Shown here in pieces: positions 12,892 through 23,980 of a DNA stretch of 64,000 nt. The stretch covers positions 2,480,001 to 2,544,000 of the forward strand of contig JAFEKR010000002.1 in the NCBI GenBank assembly GCA_019022495.1, in the 5' to 3' direction. Source of the stretch: Epichloe hybrida (taxonomy: Eukaryota > Ascomycota > Sordariomycetes > Hypocreales > Clavicipitaceae). The notes beneath the pieces were generated by a model. It made no database searches. It was not told the DNA's origin and saw only the letters and a program-made list of their open reading frames with translations. Every line of letters starts with the position of its first letter. Within the stretch, counting starts at the first letter, position 1. Position numbers and translations under genes: made by a program.

Positions 12892-13161
12892 TGTCACGGC
12901 TTGCACCGAAAGGTTAAGAACGAAGTAATAGCTAAGACTATCGCAGTCGCTACTAGATAGATACTAGCTAGGGGCAGGTACGTGAAGGTTTTAATCTCTA
13001 ACCTAGCACTAATAATATACATAGTCTTTAATAAATACCTTGCTTTATAAGTATATAGCTATCTTATAGCTAGCTAGCCTCTTTATTATTTATATAGCCT
13101 AAAGGTTCTCTAAAGACTTGCTTTAATAAATATCCTATCTTTAACCTTTACACTCCTAATA
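12892..13161 (-). repeat. 3' LTR of gypsy C
   Basis: On the plus strand it starts TGTCACGGCTTGCACC and ends CTCCTAATA (from CTCCTAACA). The outer part (12892-13000) keeps CpG and CpA, while the inner part is mutated. It is homologous to 22978-23247 and to the solo LTR at 47731-47968. Confidence 0.9.
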
Positions 13162-13175
13162 TAATACCCCCCCTA
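13162..13175 (-). other. polypurine tract of gypsy C
   Basis: TAATACCCCCCC on the plus strand, i.e. a G-run followed by TATTA on the element's strand, directly next to the 3' LTR. This is where plus-strand DNA synthesis would be primed. Confidence 0.75.
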
Positions 13176-14906
13176 TATATAATTAACCTTAACTATAAAA
13201 TAAGCTACTTACTTAGGGCATAGTTACTATATTAAAGCTTTACAAGGAAAATAAGATAAAGTACCTTATATTTAAATACATAAGTAAATAAAAAGAAATA
13301 ATAATAATAATGCTACTAATTAAAAATAACCCTTTATTATAGTTAGTAATGTTTAAATAGTAGCTTATATATAGCTTTACTATAGTAAAATAAATATTAT
13401 TACTTATAATATAGCTAGAAAAAAAAACATAGATAATCTATATTAATTTTTGTAATTAGTTAAATAAATAAGGTACTTAATACTAGGGTTTTAAATAGTC
13501 TAACTAGAGGGCGTATATTATAGTTACTATAAGCTTATAGCTATTAGGTATATATATATTTAGTAATACTAATGGTTATTATTATAATTTATAAATTACC
13601 TATATATAGTGTATTAAATTACTTAAGGGGTCTAGGGTTAATATAAAAGAGACTAATTTTCCCCCCCTTTTACACTTTTCCTTTCTTTTATAATATCCCT
13701 TAACCTTATAAGTTACCCTTACTAGCTAAGTAATAGCTCTCTTATTACTATTACTTAGTAGTTACTAACCTCTTTTAGTCCCTAATTATTATTATTATCT
13801 ATCCTTATTTATCTTAGATTTTTACCCTTATTTAGCTTATAAGTTTATACTCTTATTAGTATAACTTCTTTATCTAGTCTATTATAGCTAACTTATAGCT
13901 AGTTTACTATATCTAAGTCTTATACTTAAACTTTACCTTTATTAATATCTTAAGAAAATCTATTAACTAAAAAATCTCCTATAAAGTCTCTTATAAAGTC
14001 TTCTCTAAAATAAACTTCTTCTAAAATCTTATTATAAGTTTATTATATTCTTATAGTATCTTTATTACTAACTTACTACTAGTAAAATAACTTTAAAGAA
14101 AATTCTATATATACGCTATTATTAGTAAGTAGTAATATATAATATTCTTTTAAAAAATAGTACTTATAAGATTTTAGGATACCTTATTAATAAAAAAACC
14201 TTCCTAGCTAAATATAATAAATCTTTAAGTATAACTTCTTTACTTACTTATTACTTCTTTATAGCTAATATTTAATAGGCTATTTAATAAAATATACTTA
14301 TTACTTCTAAAATAATAAAAACTATATTATAGTATATCTCTTCTTAACTAAAATCTACCTAGTTATTACTAATATATTACTAGACTTTAGCTTAAATTAT
14401 ATAGCTTTATAATAGGCTATTTAAACTTATTAAAGCTACTTCTAAAGGTAGCTATTACTATTAAAATAAAGTAAGTATAATCCTATTTCCTAGATACTAG
14501 ATTACTACTAACTTACTACTAGCCTATTATAAAAGTAAAGAAAAAGCTATAGAATACTATCCTAGTTTATAAAAATTCTAATAAGTATAGTTATATTTAC
14601 TATACTTAAATATTTACTAATATTACTTATAAGGTAAAATATAATAAATATACTATAATAGTATTACTAAGTAATACTATAAATCTAAAGACTTAGATTA
14701 ATATTTTAAACTCTCTTTACTTTATAGCCTAGAATATCCTAAAGATAAGCTTTCTTAATATATATAGCTAATACTTAACTAGCTTACTAGTAGTTTATAC
14801 TAAATACTATTAATTTACCTAAATATATTAGTCTTATTAAGCTCCTTAGTGTACTTTAAGTCTATATATATAAAGAGAGAGATTCTAATAATAAAGATAC
14901 TCCTAA
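13176..14906. other. long 3' region of gypsy C, no gene recognised
   Basis: Together with 17359-17500, about 1.9 kb lies between the chromodomain remnant and the 3' LTR once N is removed. It matches window positions 1-1100 (copy A) and the end of copy D. I see no recognisable coding sequence in it. Confidence 0.6.
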
Positions 14907-15194
14907 TGTGGCTTCCTTCGGACCTTCGGACGATAGATAGTCCGACCGTGGCCAAAGGGTAGAGCCACCGAAGGGATGCACGCGATGCGATTAGATGCAT
15001 CGCGAGCTACCCCGCTCCATTAGCAGTGGCACCGCACTATAGCCTCACTTTTCCCCCTTTTCGCTTACCTTCTCTTCTAGCTAGATTCCTTTCCTTCTCC
15101 CTCTTCTTTTCTCTCTTAGTTATTAGCTATTATTATTAACTTTATTAAATTTAATCCCTTCGCACTAGTGTAACGTTCCTTAGTGTAACTAACA
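14907..15194 (+). repeat. 5' LTR of element N
   Basis: 288 bp, TG...CA. It differs from the 3' LTR by about 17 substitutions, all transitions. The first half keeps most C and G; the second half, facing the interior, is the mutated one. Just inside lies CTAATTAGTGGTTAAC, a possible primer-binding region; the priming tRNA is not identified. Confidence 0.9.
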
Positions 15195-15691
15195 CTAATT
15201 AGTGGTTAACTATAACCACAGATAAGTTAGGTATTATAAGAAGAGACATTTCTACAGATAACGCAGCCCCTTACCTCTTAAGCTAACCTAGACAGGCTAT
15301 TTAGGTAAAGAGGCATGACTATAGAGTGTGCTAAAGGAAGATAGACTAGAATCCTAGTTACAGGCTTATTAGACTTCCAAGGGATTAATCTATTAACCCT
15401 TAGGCTCATGGGATATAACCTTGTTATATCTATCTAGGATATTTAGTTAATTATCGATCTTATTATCCATCACGAGAAAACCGACTAAATAACCGAATCT
15501 ATTGCCGTAAGGCATTTCATTCGAACCCGACGTTGAATACAACACTTAGCTAAGCTAGCTAACAGACCTATAACCTTTCCTCTATTCCTTTTAATAGGCA
15601 TTTACAGAGACAACCCCCCCCCCCCCTCTGCCCTCACTCTCTTTTTCCCTTGTCACAATCAACCGTGACAGTCTTTGCACCTCTGTACATA

Positions 15692-16696
15692 ATGCCCTAA
15701 GCAAGACCGTTAAAGGATAAGCTACCACAACGACTACAGCCCTTCGCTCTAGTACTTATAAAGGAGTGGGAAGAACTTGTCTAACTAGACCCTTAGACTG
15801 CTATGTAGCATAAACTTAATAACCAGATCGCGAGGTTTATTTACACTAGTAAGCATTAAGGTTAGTAAGGCAAAGACCTTTAGGAATACTTTAAAGAGGA
15901 CTTCGAAGGTTAGTTAAGGGATACCTTCACAAGAGCTTACAGCGATATTATATAGGAGCTCCGAAGCTCCCTACGAGAAGGTGGTGTTTACGTTGCCTAA
16001 GGTCAAGGTCTTCAACTGCGGCTGCCTTATAACAAGTGATTCAAGAAGAGAGAAGATCGCCGTGGCCTAAGACTGAAGACCCCGAAGACCCCGAAGACCC
16101 TGAGGACCAAGCCGACGCTTTGACTAAAGCGTTGATTAAAGAGATCGTGGCCGACGTCATGATCGGAGAGATCGCGACCGACGCTTTGACCGAAGCGTTG
16201 ATTGAAGAGATCGTAGCCGACGTCATGATCAGAGAGATCGCGACTAACGCTTTAACCGAAGCGTTGATTAAAGAGATCGTTGCCGAGGGGATGCTAATCA
16301 AAGCATTCTCCGCAGAGGAAGAGATCCGACAAGCCGCTGAACCCGAGGATCGTTAAGGGCAACCACGCAAAGATCGTTAAGACCCGATGCCCACAGACCC
16401 GATGCCCACATGCGATATTAAACAACGCTTTAAGATAGAAAGCCGCGAGGGGAATAACACATCGCGAGGTCCATCGCGTACGCACACATCGCGAATACGT
16501 ACGTCGCGTACTCATGCAGGCTTGTTCCCTCCTATCACGGTTGATTCAGACTATCGGAATCAAGGAGGCACGAGACCCTCGAGCTCTTCAATCTCGAGAC
16601 CTTCACCCTCGAGACCCTCGTCAAGGCACGAGACCCTCACCCTCGAGACCTTCATTGACTCAAGCGGAGCTGCGGTTCGGGTTGAAGGCTAGATGA
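15692..16696 (+). pseudogene. degraded Gag-like protein of element N
   Basis: One frame runs from ATG at 15692 to TGA at 16694-16696 (335 codons). It is interrupted by TAA, TAG and TGA codons that could come from CAA, CAG, CGA or TGG by single transitions. The N-terminal half reads like a structural protein (ALVLIKEWEELV, later EYFKEDFEG and TRAYSDII). The middle is encoded by 66-bp tandem repeats (16113-16300), and the C-terminal part is Arg/Ser/Pro-rich. There is no CCHC knuckle and no enzyme motif. Position right after the 5' LTR and being the only frame suggest Gag, but I find no direct family match. Overlapping open frames at 16036-16356 and 16387-16692 are alternative frames of the same repeats. 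Confidence 0.5.
16113..16300 (+). repeat. 66-bp tandem repeat inside the element N frame
   Basis: Nearly three units starting at about 16113, 16179 and 16245, each beginning GACGCTTTGAC(T/C)(A/G)AAGCG or a close variant. In a second frame the units encode an acidic, Ala/Ile-rich repeat (DALTKALIKEIVADVMI). The 66-bp length keeps the frame whatever the copy number. Confidence 0.9.
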
Positions 16697-17049
16697 CAAG
16701 ACTAACTAACCGGATGACGAGACTGACCAACCGGAAGAACCAACGACCGAGCCAATAAGAGGCTCGCATCTGTCATCGGTATCCACTTGTGTTCATTTTG
16801 ATTTTTATCGCGTTTTTGAGCCCCTTTAAACCTGCAGATTAATTTGACCGGTCGGATTTGACCTATAAGGTTAGGCGGAAGGGAGGATTGACATGATGGG
16901 CATGCAGGTACAGATTGTAATAACCGGGTTAATTGGAATGACCGAAGCCGCGACAGCTAATAAGAACCGTGGATTCCCATTAAGGGATCCACTTGTGTAC
17001 ACTTTCCTTTAATCCGATTTTTATTGCGTTTTTAGGCTCCTTTAGCCAC

Positions 17050-17070
17050 AAAGAAAAGAGAGACTACTAG
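17050..17070 (+). other. polypurine tract of element N
   Basis: AAAGAAAAGAGAGACTACTAG immediately before the 3' LTR. The A/G-rich stretch fits a plus-strand primer site and fixes the element's orientation as plus. Confidence 0.7.
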
Positions 17071-17358
17071 TGTGGCTTCCTTCGGACCTTCGGACAATAG
17101 ATAGTCCGACCGTGGCTAAAGGGTGGAGCCACCAAAGGGATGCACGCGATGCGATTAGATGCATCGCAAGCTACCCCGCTCCGTTAGCAGTGGCACCGCA
17201 CTACAGCCTCACTTTTCCCCCTTTTTACCTACCTTCTCTTCTAGCTAGATTCCTCTCCTTCTCCCTCTTCTCTTCTCTCTTAGTTATTAGCTATTATCAT
17301 TAACTTCATTGAATTTAACCCCTTCGCACTAGTGTAACGTTCCTTGGTGTAACTAACA
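17071..17358 (+). repeat. 3' LTR of element N
   Basis: 288 bp and the same ends as the 5' LTR. Here the first (inner) half carries most G-to-A and C-to-T changes and the second (outer) half is preserved, the mirror image of the 5' LTR. A short open frame at 17070-17303 is LTR sequence, not a gene. Confidence 0.9.
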
Positions 17359-17499
17359 CCTAAGGCCTCTTTCTTTATAGCTCCTATAGCTATTACTAAT
17401 AATAAGGGACTAGTAGTCTTAGGGGCTAACTCTATTATAAAGGGATAAGTGCTTAGTAGCTATATAATAGATTATTTAAGTTATCTAAGTAAATTAACT

Positions 17500-20400
17500 T
17501 TATTTTCTAATATCTTTAGTATATTAAGTTATAAAACATAATTACCTTATATTAACTTTATTACTTAGCTATTACTTATAATTATTAATAATTTCTCTAG
17601 TAATAAAATCCCTTTTTAATACCTAAGAATTCTCTAAAGTATTATAACCCTTTTATTTAACTAGATATTTATAATACCTTTTATTATAGTAATATAAAAT
17701 AATTCTCTTAACTTTAAACTCTTATTTATTATCTTTAATAGTATCTTATAGTAAGGATATATTTTCTATATTTATTAGGTTCCCTTTAAAAGGTTTAAGA
17801 CTAGTAATATTAAATATCTTATATAATTAAGTCCTAGGTAGTAATTTTAATTAATACGCTAATCTATAACTCCTAATTACCTTTTTAATCTTATAGGGGC
17901 CTAGATACTTTATAGCTAGCTTTTTACTAGGGTATCTTAGGTTAATATTTTTTATTAATAATAAAATATAGTTACTAACTTTAAACCTTATTAGAGTTCT
18001 TTTCTAGTTATAATATTTTTTATACTAAGTTTATAAGTTACTTAAAAGCTACTTAATTATAGTGTGCTTCTCTTTTAGTGCTAAAATCTTACTTTTAGCT
18101 TAATTATTTACTAAAGGGATATTTGCTATTACTTACTATAGACCTCTAGGATTATAACCTTATAATGCCTTTACTAGTGTGTAGCTATGTGTTAAGTAAT
18201 TACTTATATTATACGTAAATTACACTATTAATAGGTTATTTACCTAATTAGTCTATTTAGTATAAGTAAAAGCCCTTAAATAATATTCTAAGACTTAGTT
18301 TAAATATTTTATTTAACTATTTATCTAGGGGTAAAAAGCGGTATTAAGTAGCCGCTTTATTATAAGAAGATAATAAAAAGTTATCTAAAAACCACTAGTA
18401 AATATAAAACCTTAGTTTATTATAATACTTTCTAGGGCTTTATAATCTCTAAAAATATATTCTAAGAATATAGTTACTAGCCTATTACTAGTTAGTTACG
18501 TTAAGATAGGGATATAAATACTATATTTTGTAAAATAGTTAATAATAACTAAAATTATATTATAAGTCTAATTTAAATCTTTTACTAGTGAAAGTCTAGT
18601 AATAAAATCTATTAATAATTCTTAAAAGAGGCAATTAAGCACTAGTAATATAGCTAGCTTACTATATAGTTTATAATGCCTTAGTTTTAAAGTCTAATAA
18701 TTTATATAAGTGCTAATATATACCTTTATATCTTTCTTTATTATTAGCTAATAATATTAGTTTATAATCTAATAAAGAGTTTTACTTACTCCTTAGTGCC
18801 TAGTAATAAGGTTATTATAAGTTAGTAATAAAATTTCTTTTCTTATACCTAGAGAAATAAAAATATAATTCTTAAATATTAATAGCTTAGAGAATCTAAT
18901 TAACTATATTTAGGATATAGCTATATTACTGCTTTTAAGTAACTTTAATTAAGCTATAGTAAAGTTATTACCTTACTATACTTTATATAATAAGACTTAA
19001 ATTAGGGGTTTTAATTCTAAGCTCTTTTTTAAAAAGTTAGAGTTAAACTTAAAAGAGGTTCTCTAAATAGATTAGATCCTAGCTATAATATCTCTATAAG
19101 TAATTAGTTTAATAAATGCTTCTAGTCTTATAAGGACATAGATAAGTAATGTTTTTAAGGGGCGCCCTTACTACTTACTAGTAATAACCTATACTAGTCT
19201 ATCCCTATTAGTAATAGCTAGTCTAATAGGAAAATTAAAATAATTAAGTAATAAATAATACATATACTAGGTACTAATAGTATTACTATAGCTAGCTTAT
19301 TACTTATTAATAGAAGTATAAAAAGTATTAAATAACCTTACTAATATAACTCTTCTAAGATTATCTAGATTATTAGGTTCTTTAGGAATATAGTTAAGTT
19401 ATGATTTTTTAAAACCCTAGATATTAGTAGTATTATTATAGCGTTATTATAACTAACTATTAGTTATATTAAGTGATGTTTTTATAAAGCCTATAGCATT
19501 AATAATATTACTATAGTGTTTTTATCTCTTAGTATCTATAAATTTAGATAAAAAGGTAAGAAGTTATATAGTTATTACTTTCTCTTTCCTTACTTTACTT
19601 ATAAAATCTAGTCTTCTTAAAAGTAAGTTAGTAAGATTTAATTTCCTTATATAATATATAATCTTAAAATTAAAAGAATAAAGCTTATTAAGTGTAATTA
19701 CTTACTTACTAGTAAGCTTAGGCTTTATAGTAAGGTACTTATAGTTTAAATAATCTTTAATAACTTTAATTATATAAGCTAAATAAGCAAGATAGTGTCT
19801 CTATATGCGAAAAGCCTCTTAGATAGCTAATAATTTACTATTAAGTATTAAATATTATAATTTAGTATTAGTTATTTTCCTTAATATAAACGTAACTAGG
19901 TGCTAGTAACCTAGCACTAATATTATAAGTATAGCCCTTATTACATATCTAGATATATCTATCTTCACTCTAAGATATATAAGTAAGTTAAAATACACTA
20001 AAATTAGCGCTTTCTAAAATCTTTATTAAAGCTCTCTAAACGCTACTAGCTTATAGGGTTCTAGTTTAAATATTACTAGTTAATTCCCTCTAAGGCAATC
20101 TATTAATAAAATAATAACTTTACTATACTATTTAATAAAATAGTAGTAAAATCTAGTAAAACTAAGAAATAACTAAATATTAAAAACACTATGTAGTATT
20201 AGCTAAGTTATAATTACTTTAACTCTTACTAGGTCTATTATAATACCTTTCTCTAATATCTTAAAGCCTAAAAATTTAACTTCCTTAACTAAAAATTAAT
20301 ATTTCTTAAGGTTAATAAAAAGACTTACCTCTTTAAACTTATGTAAAACTTATTTAATATGCTTTATATAATCTTTAACCTTATTACTATATATTAGTGT

Positions 20401-21640
20401 ATTATCTAGATAGATAATATAGGTCTTATTAATAAGTCCTTTAAGAGCATTATTAATATACTCCTAAAAAGTTACTAATATATTAACTAGTTTAAATGGC
20501 ATTACTAGATATTTAAAGTAGCTATATTAATAATAAAATGCTGTTTTTTACTTATTACCTAAGCGAATATATAGCTAGTAGTATATATCTTTTAAATCTA
20601 GGACTATAAAAATAACTATGCTTACTAATTAATTAAGAATTTTAGCAATAAGGGATAAAGGGGCCTTATTCTTAATTATAATCTTATTTAAGCCCTTATA
20701 ATTTATATAAAGCCTTAATTTCCTTCCTTTCTTTAGAATAAATAAAATTAGGGCTTTAGCTAGGCTAACTAATCTTTTAATTTACCCTTTAAGTTATATA
20801 CTTATAAGGTACTCTTTAAGAATCTCTAGCTTTCTCTTAGCTAAATTATATATAAGCCCTTAAGGTAATGTTTTCCTTTCTTTTAATTTAATAATATAAG
20901 TATAATCTCCTAGTTTAGGAAGCTTACTTACTAACTCTTTAGAAAAAATATTTATAAACTTCTTATATTCTTCTAGGATTATTAGTATAAGGCACTTAGT
21001 ACTCTTATCCTAATTTAATATAGCTTCTTTACTACTTATATTTTCTAAAATTAGTATTACTATAATACCTTTACTTTTTTACTATAAATAAGCATACTTA
21101 AGGATTTATATAGTTACTTTACTATTTATTTATATATCTATTACTACTAGGTCCTTTAATTAGCCTTTTCCTTTTCCTTTTTGATTTTTATTTTCTAGAA
21201 TACTTAGCCTAATCTTTATTACTTCTAATAATAAAGTAATTACTACTATTTTTTTCTCTTTATATACTTATTACTTATTATAAGTAAAGGAGAGATATTC
21301 TATTATTATTAGATATCTCTAGTATTTATACTCCTAATATATAATTATAAGTAAATACTCTTTAATCTAGTTTATACCTAGAATTATCCCTTTACTTATA
21401 TTAGTAATAAAGTAACTAACTTAGTAAACCTTTATAAATCCTATACTATCTTTTATCTTAACTAATTTTTTTAAAATTCCTTAATATAAAATTACTTTTT
21501 TACTTATACTCTTTAGTATTTTATTTAATTAGATTATATTCTCTTAATCCTTTTTTAATAATAATTTTAGATAAATTATTAAAGACTATATACCTATATT
21601 AAATAGCACTTATATAGCTAATTACTAGTTATTTTATTAT
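17500..21640 (-). pseudogene. gypsy C pol: protease, reverse transcriptase, integrase, chromodomain
   Basis: Minus-strand polyprotein remnant, read in element order. About 21340-21440 gives KGIILGIN, the end of the protease-RT linker (ILGMPWL in the family). About 20340-20960 gives RT, with SKLPKLGDYTYIIKLKE near its start, then KKGRKLRLYINYKGLNKI, then KTAFYY*YSYFKYLVMPFKL. About 18390-18560 gives the integrase core (VIINYFTKYS, with the catalytic Asp changed to Asn). About 17590-17890 gives the integrase tail and a chromodomain with EFKVKRIIL and KGYNTLENS. Stops at expected Gln/Trp codons and Gly-to-Lys/Arg changes are those RIP makes. Exact domain limits are approximate. Confidence 0.85.
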
Positions 21641-22960
21641 AAAGATACTTATATTATTATTTTATTATCTATAGGGTATTTTATAGTAAGATTATATTCC
21701 TAGGTTTATGCTAATTAAACTAGTATTATATTAGGAAATATAGGTTTATTACTACTTTCTCTATACTTCTTAGTTATATACTTAGTACTTTTATAAGTAA
21801 AATAATCTAGTGCTTAATAAGCTAGTAAGGTATACCTAGGCTTTTTATATTTATAGTATACTAAAGATAATCTTTTTTCTTAATCTTTACTTTATTACTA
21901 TACCTTATTTATAAGTAATATAAAATAAAAGTATTACCTCTTTTTTTTAAAGTCCTAACTTTTTTTATTATTTTAGCCTAAATCTATTATAACCTTTGCT
22001 TTTTTACCTTAGTTTTATAGTTAGCTCTAGGTTATTAAAATCTCTTAACTAATTATTTACTTTCTTATAGTATAATTTAAGCTATTTAAAAAGATTATAA
22101 TTATTAGATATATAGGGATTTCTTTAGGTAACTTAGCTTTTACCTTATCCTAGGCTTATATAAAGAATTAAAATAATTAGTTATTCTTTTACCTAAGATT
22201 TAGTAGTAACCTTATTACTTTTAAGTATCTTATACTTATATTTATTATTCTAGTTTTTAGCTATTCTAGAAAATTTACCTAGGTAATTAATAAATAATTT
22301 ATATGCCTATTTATAGCTATATAATATATTTACTATTACTTTATATTACTAGCTAGGTAGTTATTTATATACGCTACCTTAGTTATATTATCCTTAAAGG
22401 TATGGTAATCTAATTTAAATAATATATTTAAGTTTACTAAGAAATTCTATAGGCTTTTATATATTTTCCCTTTATATATAGGTATTTTTATTTATATTTT
22501 AATAAGATTACCTTACTATATAATTACTACTAAGTTACTATAAACTATAAGTAAAATTATAGCTAATATTTAAGAGGTAATTATAGGTCTAGATTAAGGG
22601 GTAATTATAGGTCTAGTTTAAGGTCTAGCTAATCCTAGATTTACCTTAAGCTCTCTAATTTATACCTCTATTTATAAGACCTTTTATTTTCTCTAAAGGT
22701 AACGTAGCTTAGATTATATAACCTTATAGTGTTATTATAATACCCTCTTTTCTTTAGTTATATTATCTATACCTTTACCTAAATTAGAATTAAGTAGCGT
22801 TTATTATACTCTATTATTATCTATAGTTCTAGATTATAAGGGTTCTTTATTTTCCTAATTATCTATAGCTTTATTATTATAAGGTACTAGCGTGTTTCTT
22901 ATAGATCTTTAAAGTATTAGCTATATAATAATCTAGCTAATAGTTTATATCCTTAAAAAG
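21640..22960 (-). pseudogene. gypsy C gag remnant with ruined zinc knuckle
   Basis: On the minus strand about 22250-22470 reads FLVNLNILFKLDYHTFKDN, then KVAYINNYLAS, a clear match to the capsid region of fungal gypsy Gag. Further on (about 21820-21870) is YYKYKKPRYTLLAY, which aligns with a CCHC knuckle (C-x2-C-x4-H-x4-C) in which all three Cys and the His have become Tyr. Each change is a single transition (TGT/TGC to TAT/TAC, CAC to TAC). The start codon cannot be fixed. The same knuckle region lies in copy B near 23570. Confidence 0.75.
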
Positions 22961-22977
22961 GTTAAAAGAGATTAATT

Positions 22978-23247
22978 TATTATAGCTTATACTAAAAGGT
23001 TAAGAATAAAGTAATAGCTAAGACTATTATAGTTACTACTAGATAAATACTAGCTAGGGGCAGGTATATAAAGGTTTTAATCTTTAACCTAGCACTAATA
23101 ATATATATAGTCTTTAATAAATACCTTGCTTTATAAGCACATAGCTATCTTATAGCTAGCTAGCCTCTTTGTTATTTGTATAGCTTAAAGGTTCTTTAAA
23201 GACCCGCTTTAATAAACATCCTATCTTTAACCTCTGCGCTCCTAACA
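22978..23247 (-). repeat. 5' LTR of gypsy C
   Basis: 270 bp. On the plus strand the inner end reads TATTATAGCTTATACT, the mutated form of TGTCACGGCTTGCACC, while the outer end keeps CTCTGCGCTCCTAACA. Outer preserved and inner decayed, complementary to the 3' LTR. Confidence 0.9.
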
Positions 23248-23980
23248 CTTATACTCTCTAGTATTCTATTTAATTAGATTACATTCTCCTAATTCTTTTT
23301 AATAATAATTTTAGATAAATTATTAAAGACTATATACCTATATTAAATAGTGCTTAAATAGCTAACTACTAGTTATCTTATTATAGAGATACTTATATTC
23401 TTATTCTATTATCTATAGTGTATTTTATAGTAAGATTATATTCCTAGGTCTATACTAATTAAACTAGTATTATATTAGAAGATATATCTTTATTATTGCT
23501 TTCTCTATACTACTTAGTTATATACTTAGTACTTTTATAAGTAAAATAATCTAATATCTAATAAGCTAGTAAAGTATACCTAGGCTTTTTATATTTATAG
23601 TATACTAGGGATAATCTTTTCCCTTAATCTTTGCTTTATTACTATACCTTATTTATAGGTAATATAAAATAAAAGTATTACCTCTTTCTTTTAAAGTCTT
23701 AACTTTTTTTATTATTTTAGCTTAAGCTTATTATAACCTTTACTTTCTTACCTTAGCCTTATAGTTAGCTCTAGGTTATTAAAATCTCTTAATAAATTAT
23801 TTACTTTCTTATAGTATTATTTAGGCTATTTAAAAAGATTATAATTCTTAGGTATATAGGGATTTCTTTAGGTAACTTAGCTTTTACCTTATCCTAGGCT
23901 TATATAAAGAATTAAAATAATTAGTTATTCTTTTACCTAAGATTTAGTAATAACCTTATTACTTCTAAGTGTCTTACACC
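23248..23980 (-). pseudogene. gypsy copy B, second piece (gag knuckle to protease)
   Basis: Collinear with 21495-22225 of copy C and on the same strand. It covers the protease side and the zinc-knuckle region of gag. It begins exactly at the outer edge of the 5' LTR of C and is cut at 23981 by E4. The 12891/23248 junction lacks the sequence equivalent to 20522-21494. Confidence 0.75.

Larger units (their letters stand above)
14907..17358 (+). mobile_element. small non-autonomous LTR retrotransposon N with a single Gag-like frame
   Basis: A 2,452-bp element with two 288-bp LTRs (14907-15194 and 17071-17358), both TGTGGCTTCC...AACTAACA. It is flanked by the 5-bp duplication CCTAA (14902-14906 and 17359-17363). 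The empty site is seen in copy A near 1103-1113. The internal 1.9 kb holds one degraded frame (15692-16696) and no protease, RT or integrase, so it must have been moved by another element's enzymes. A purine-rich tract (17050-17067) precedes the 3' LTR. It has clearly more G+C than its surroundings, fitting a later arrival with less exposure to RIP. Confidence 0.9.
12892..23247 (-). mobile_element. complete Ty3/gypsy chromodomain element C (with nested element N)
   Basis: A minus-strand element bounded by two 270-bp LTRs (22978-23247 is the 5' LTR, 12892-13161 the 3' LTR). It is 10,356 bp, or about 7.9 kb without the nested element N and its extra target copy. Reading the minus strand from the 5' LTR gives Gag with a zinc knuckle, protease, reverse transcriptase, integrase and a chromodomain, the order of fungal chromoviruses. 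A C-rich tract at 13167-13173 next to the 3' LTR is the polypurine tract on the element's strand. No target duplication is visible: CTATA precedes 12892 and CTTAT follows 23247. All genes are broken by RIP-type changes. Copies A, B and D are the same family. Confidence 0.9.

Noticed and set aside
14815..15000. 61-codon minus-strand frame
   Set aside because: It spans the junction between gypsy C and the 5' LTR of N, so it joins unrelated DNA by chance.
17070..17303. 77-codon frame in element N
   Set aside because: It lies wholly within the 3' LTR; the matching position in the 5' LTR is not a conserved frame.
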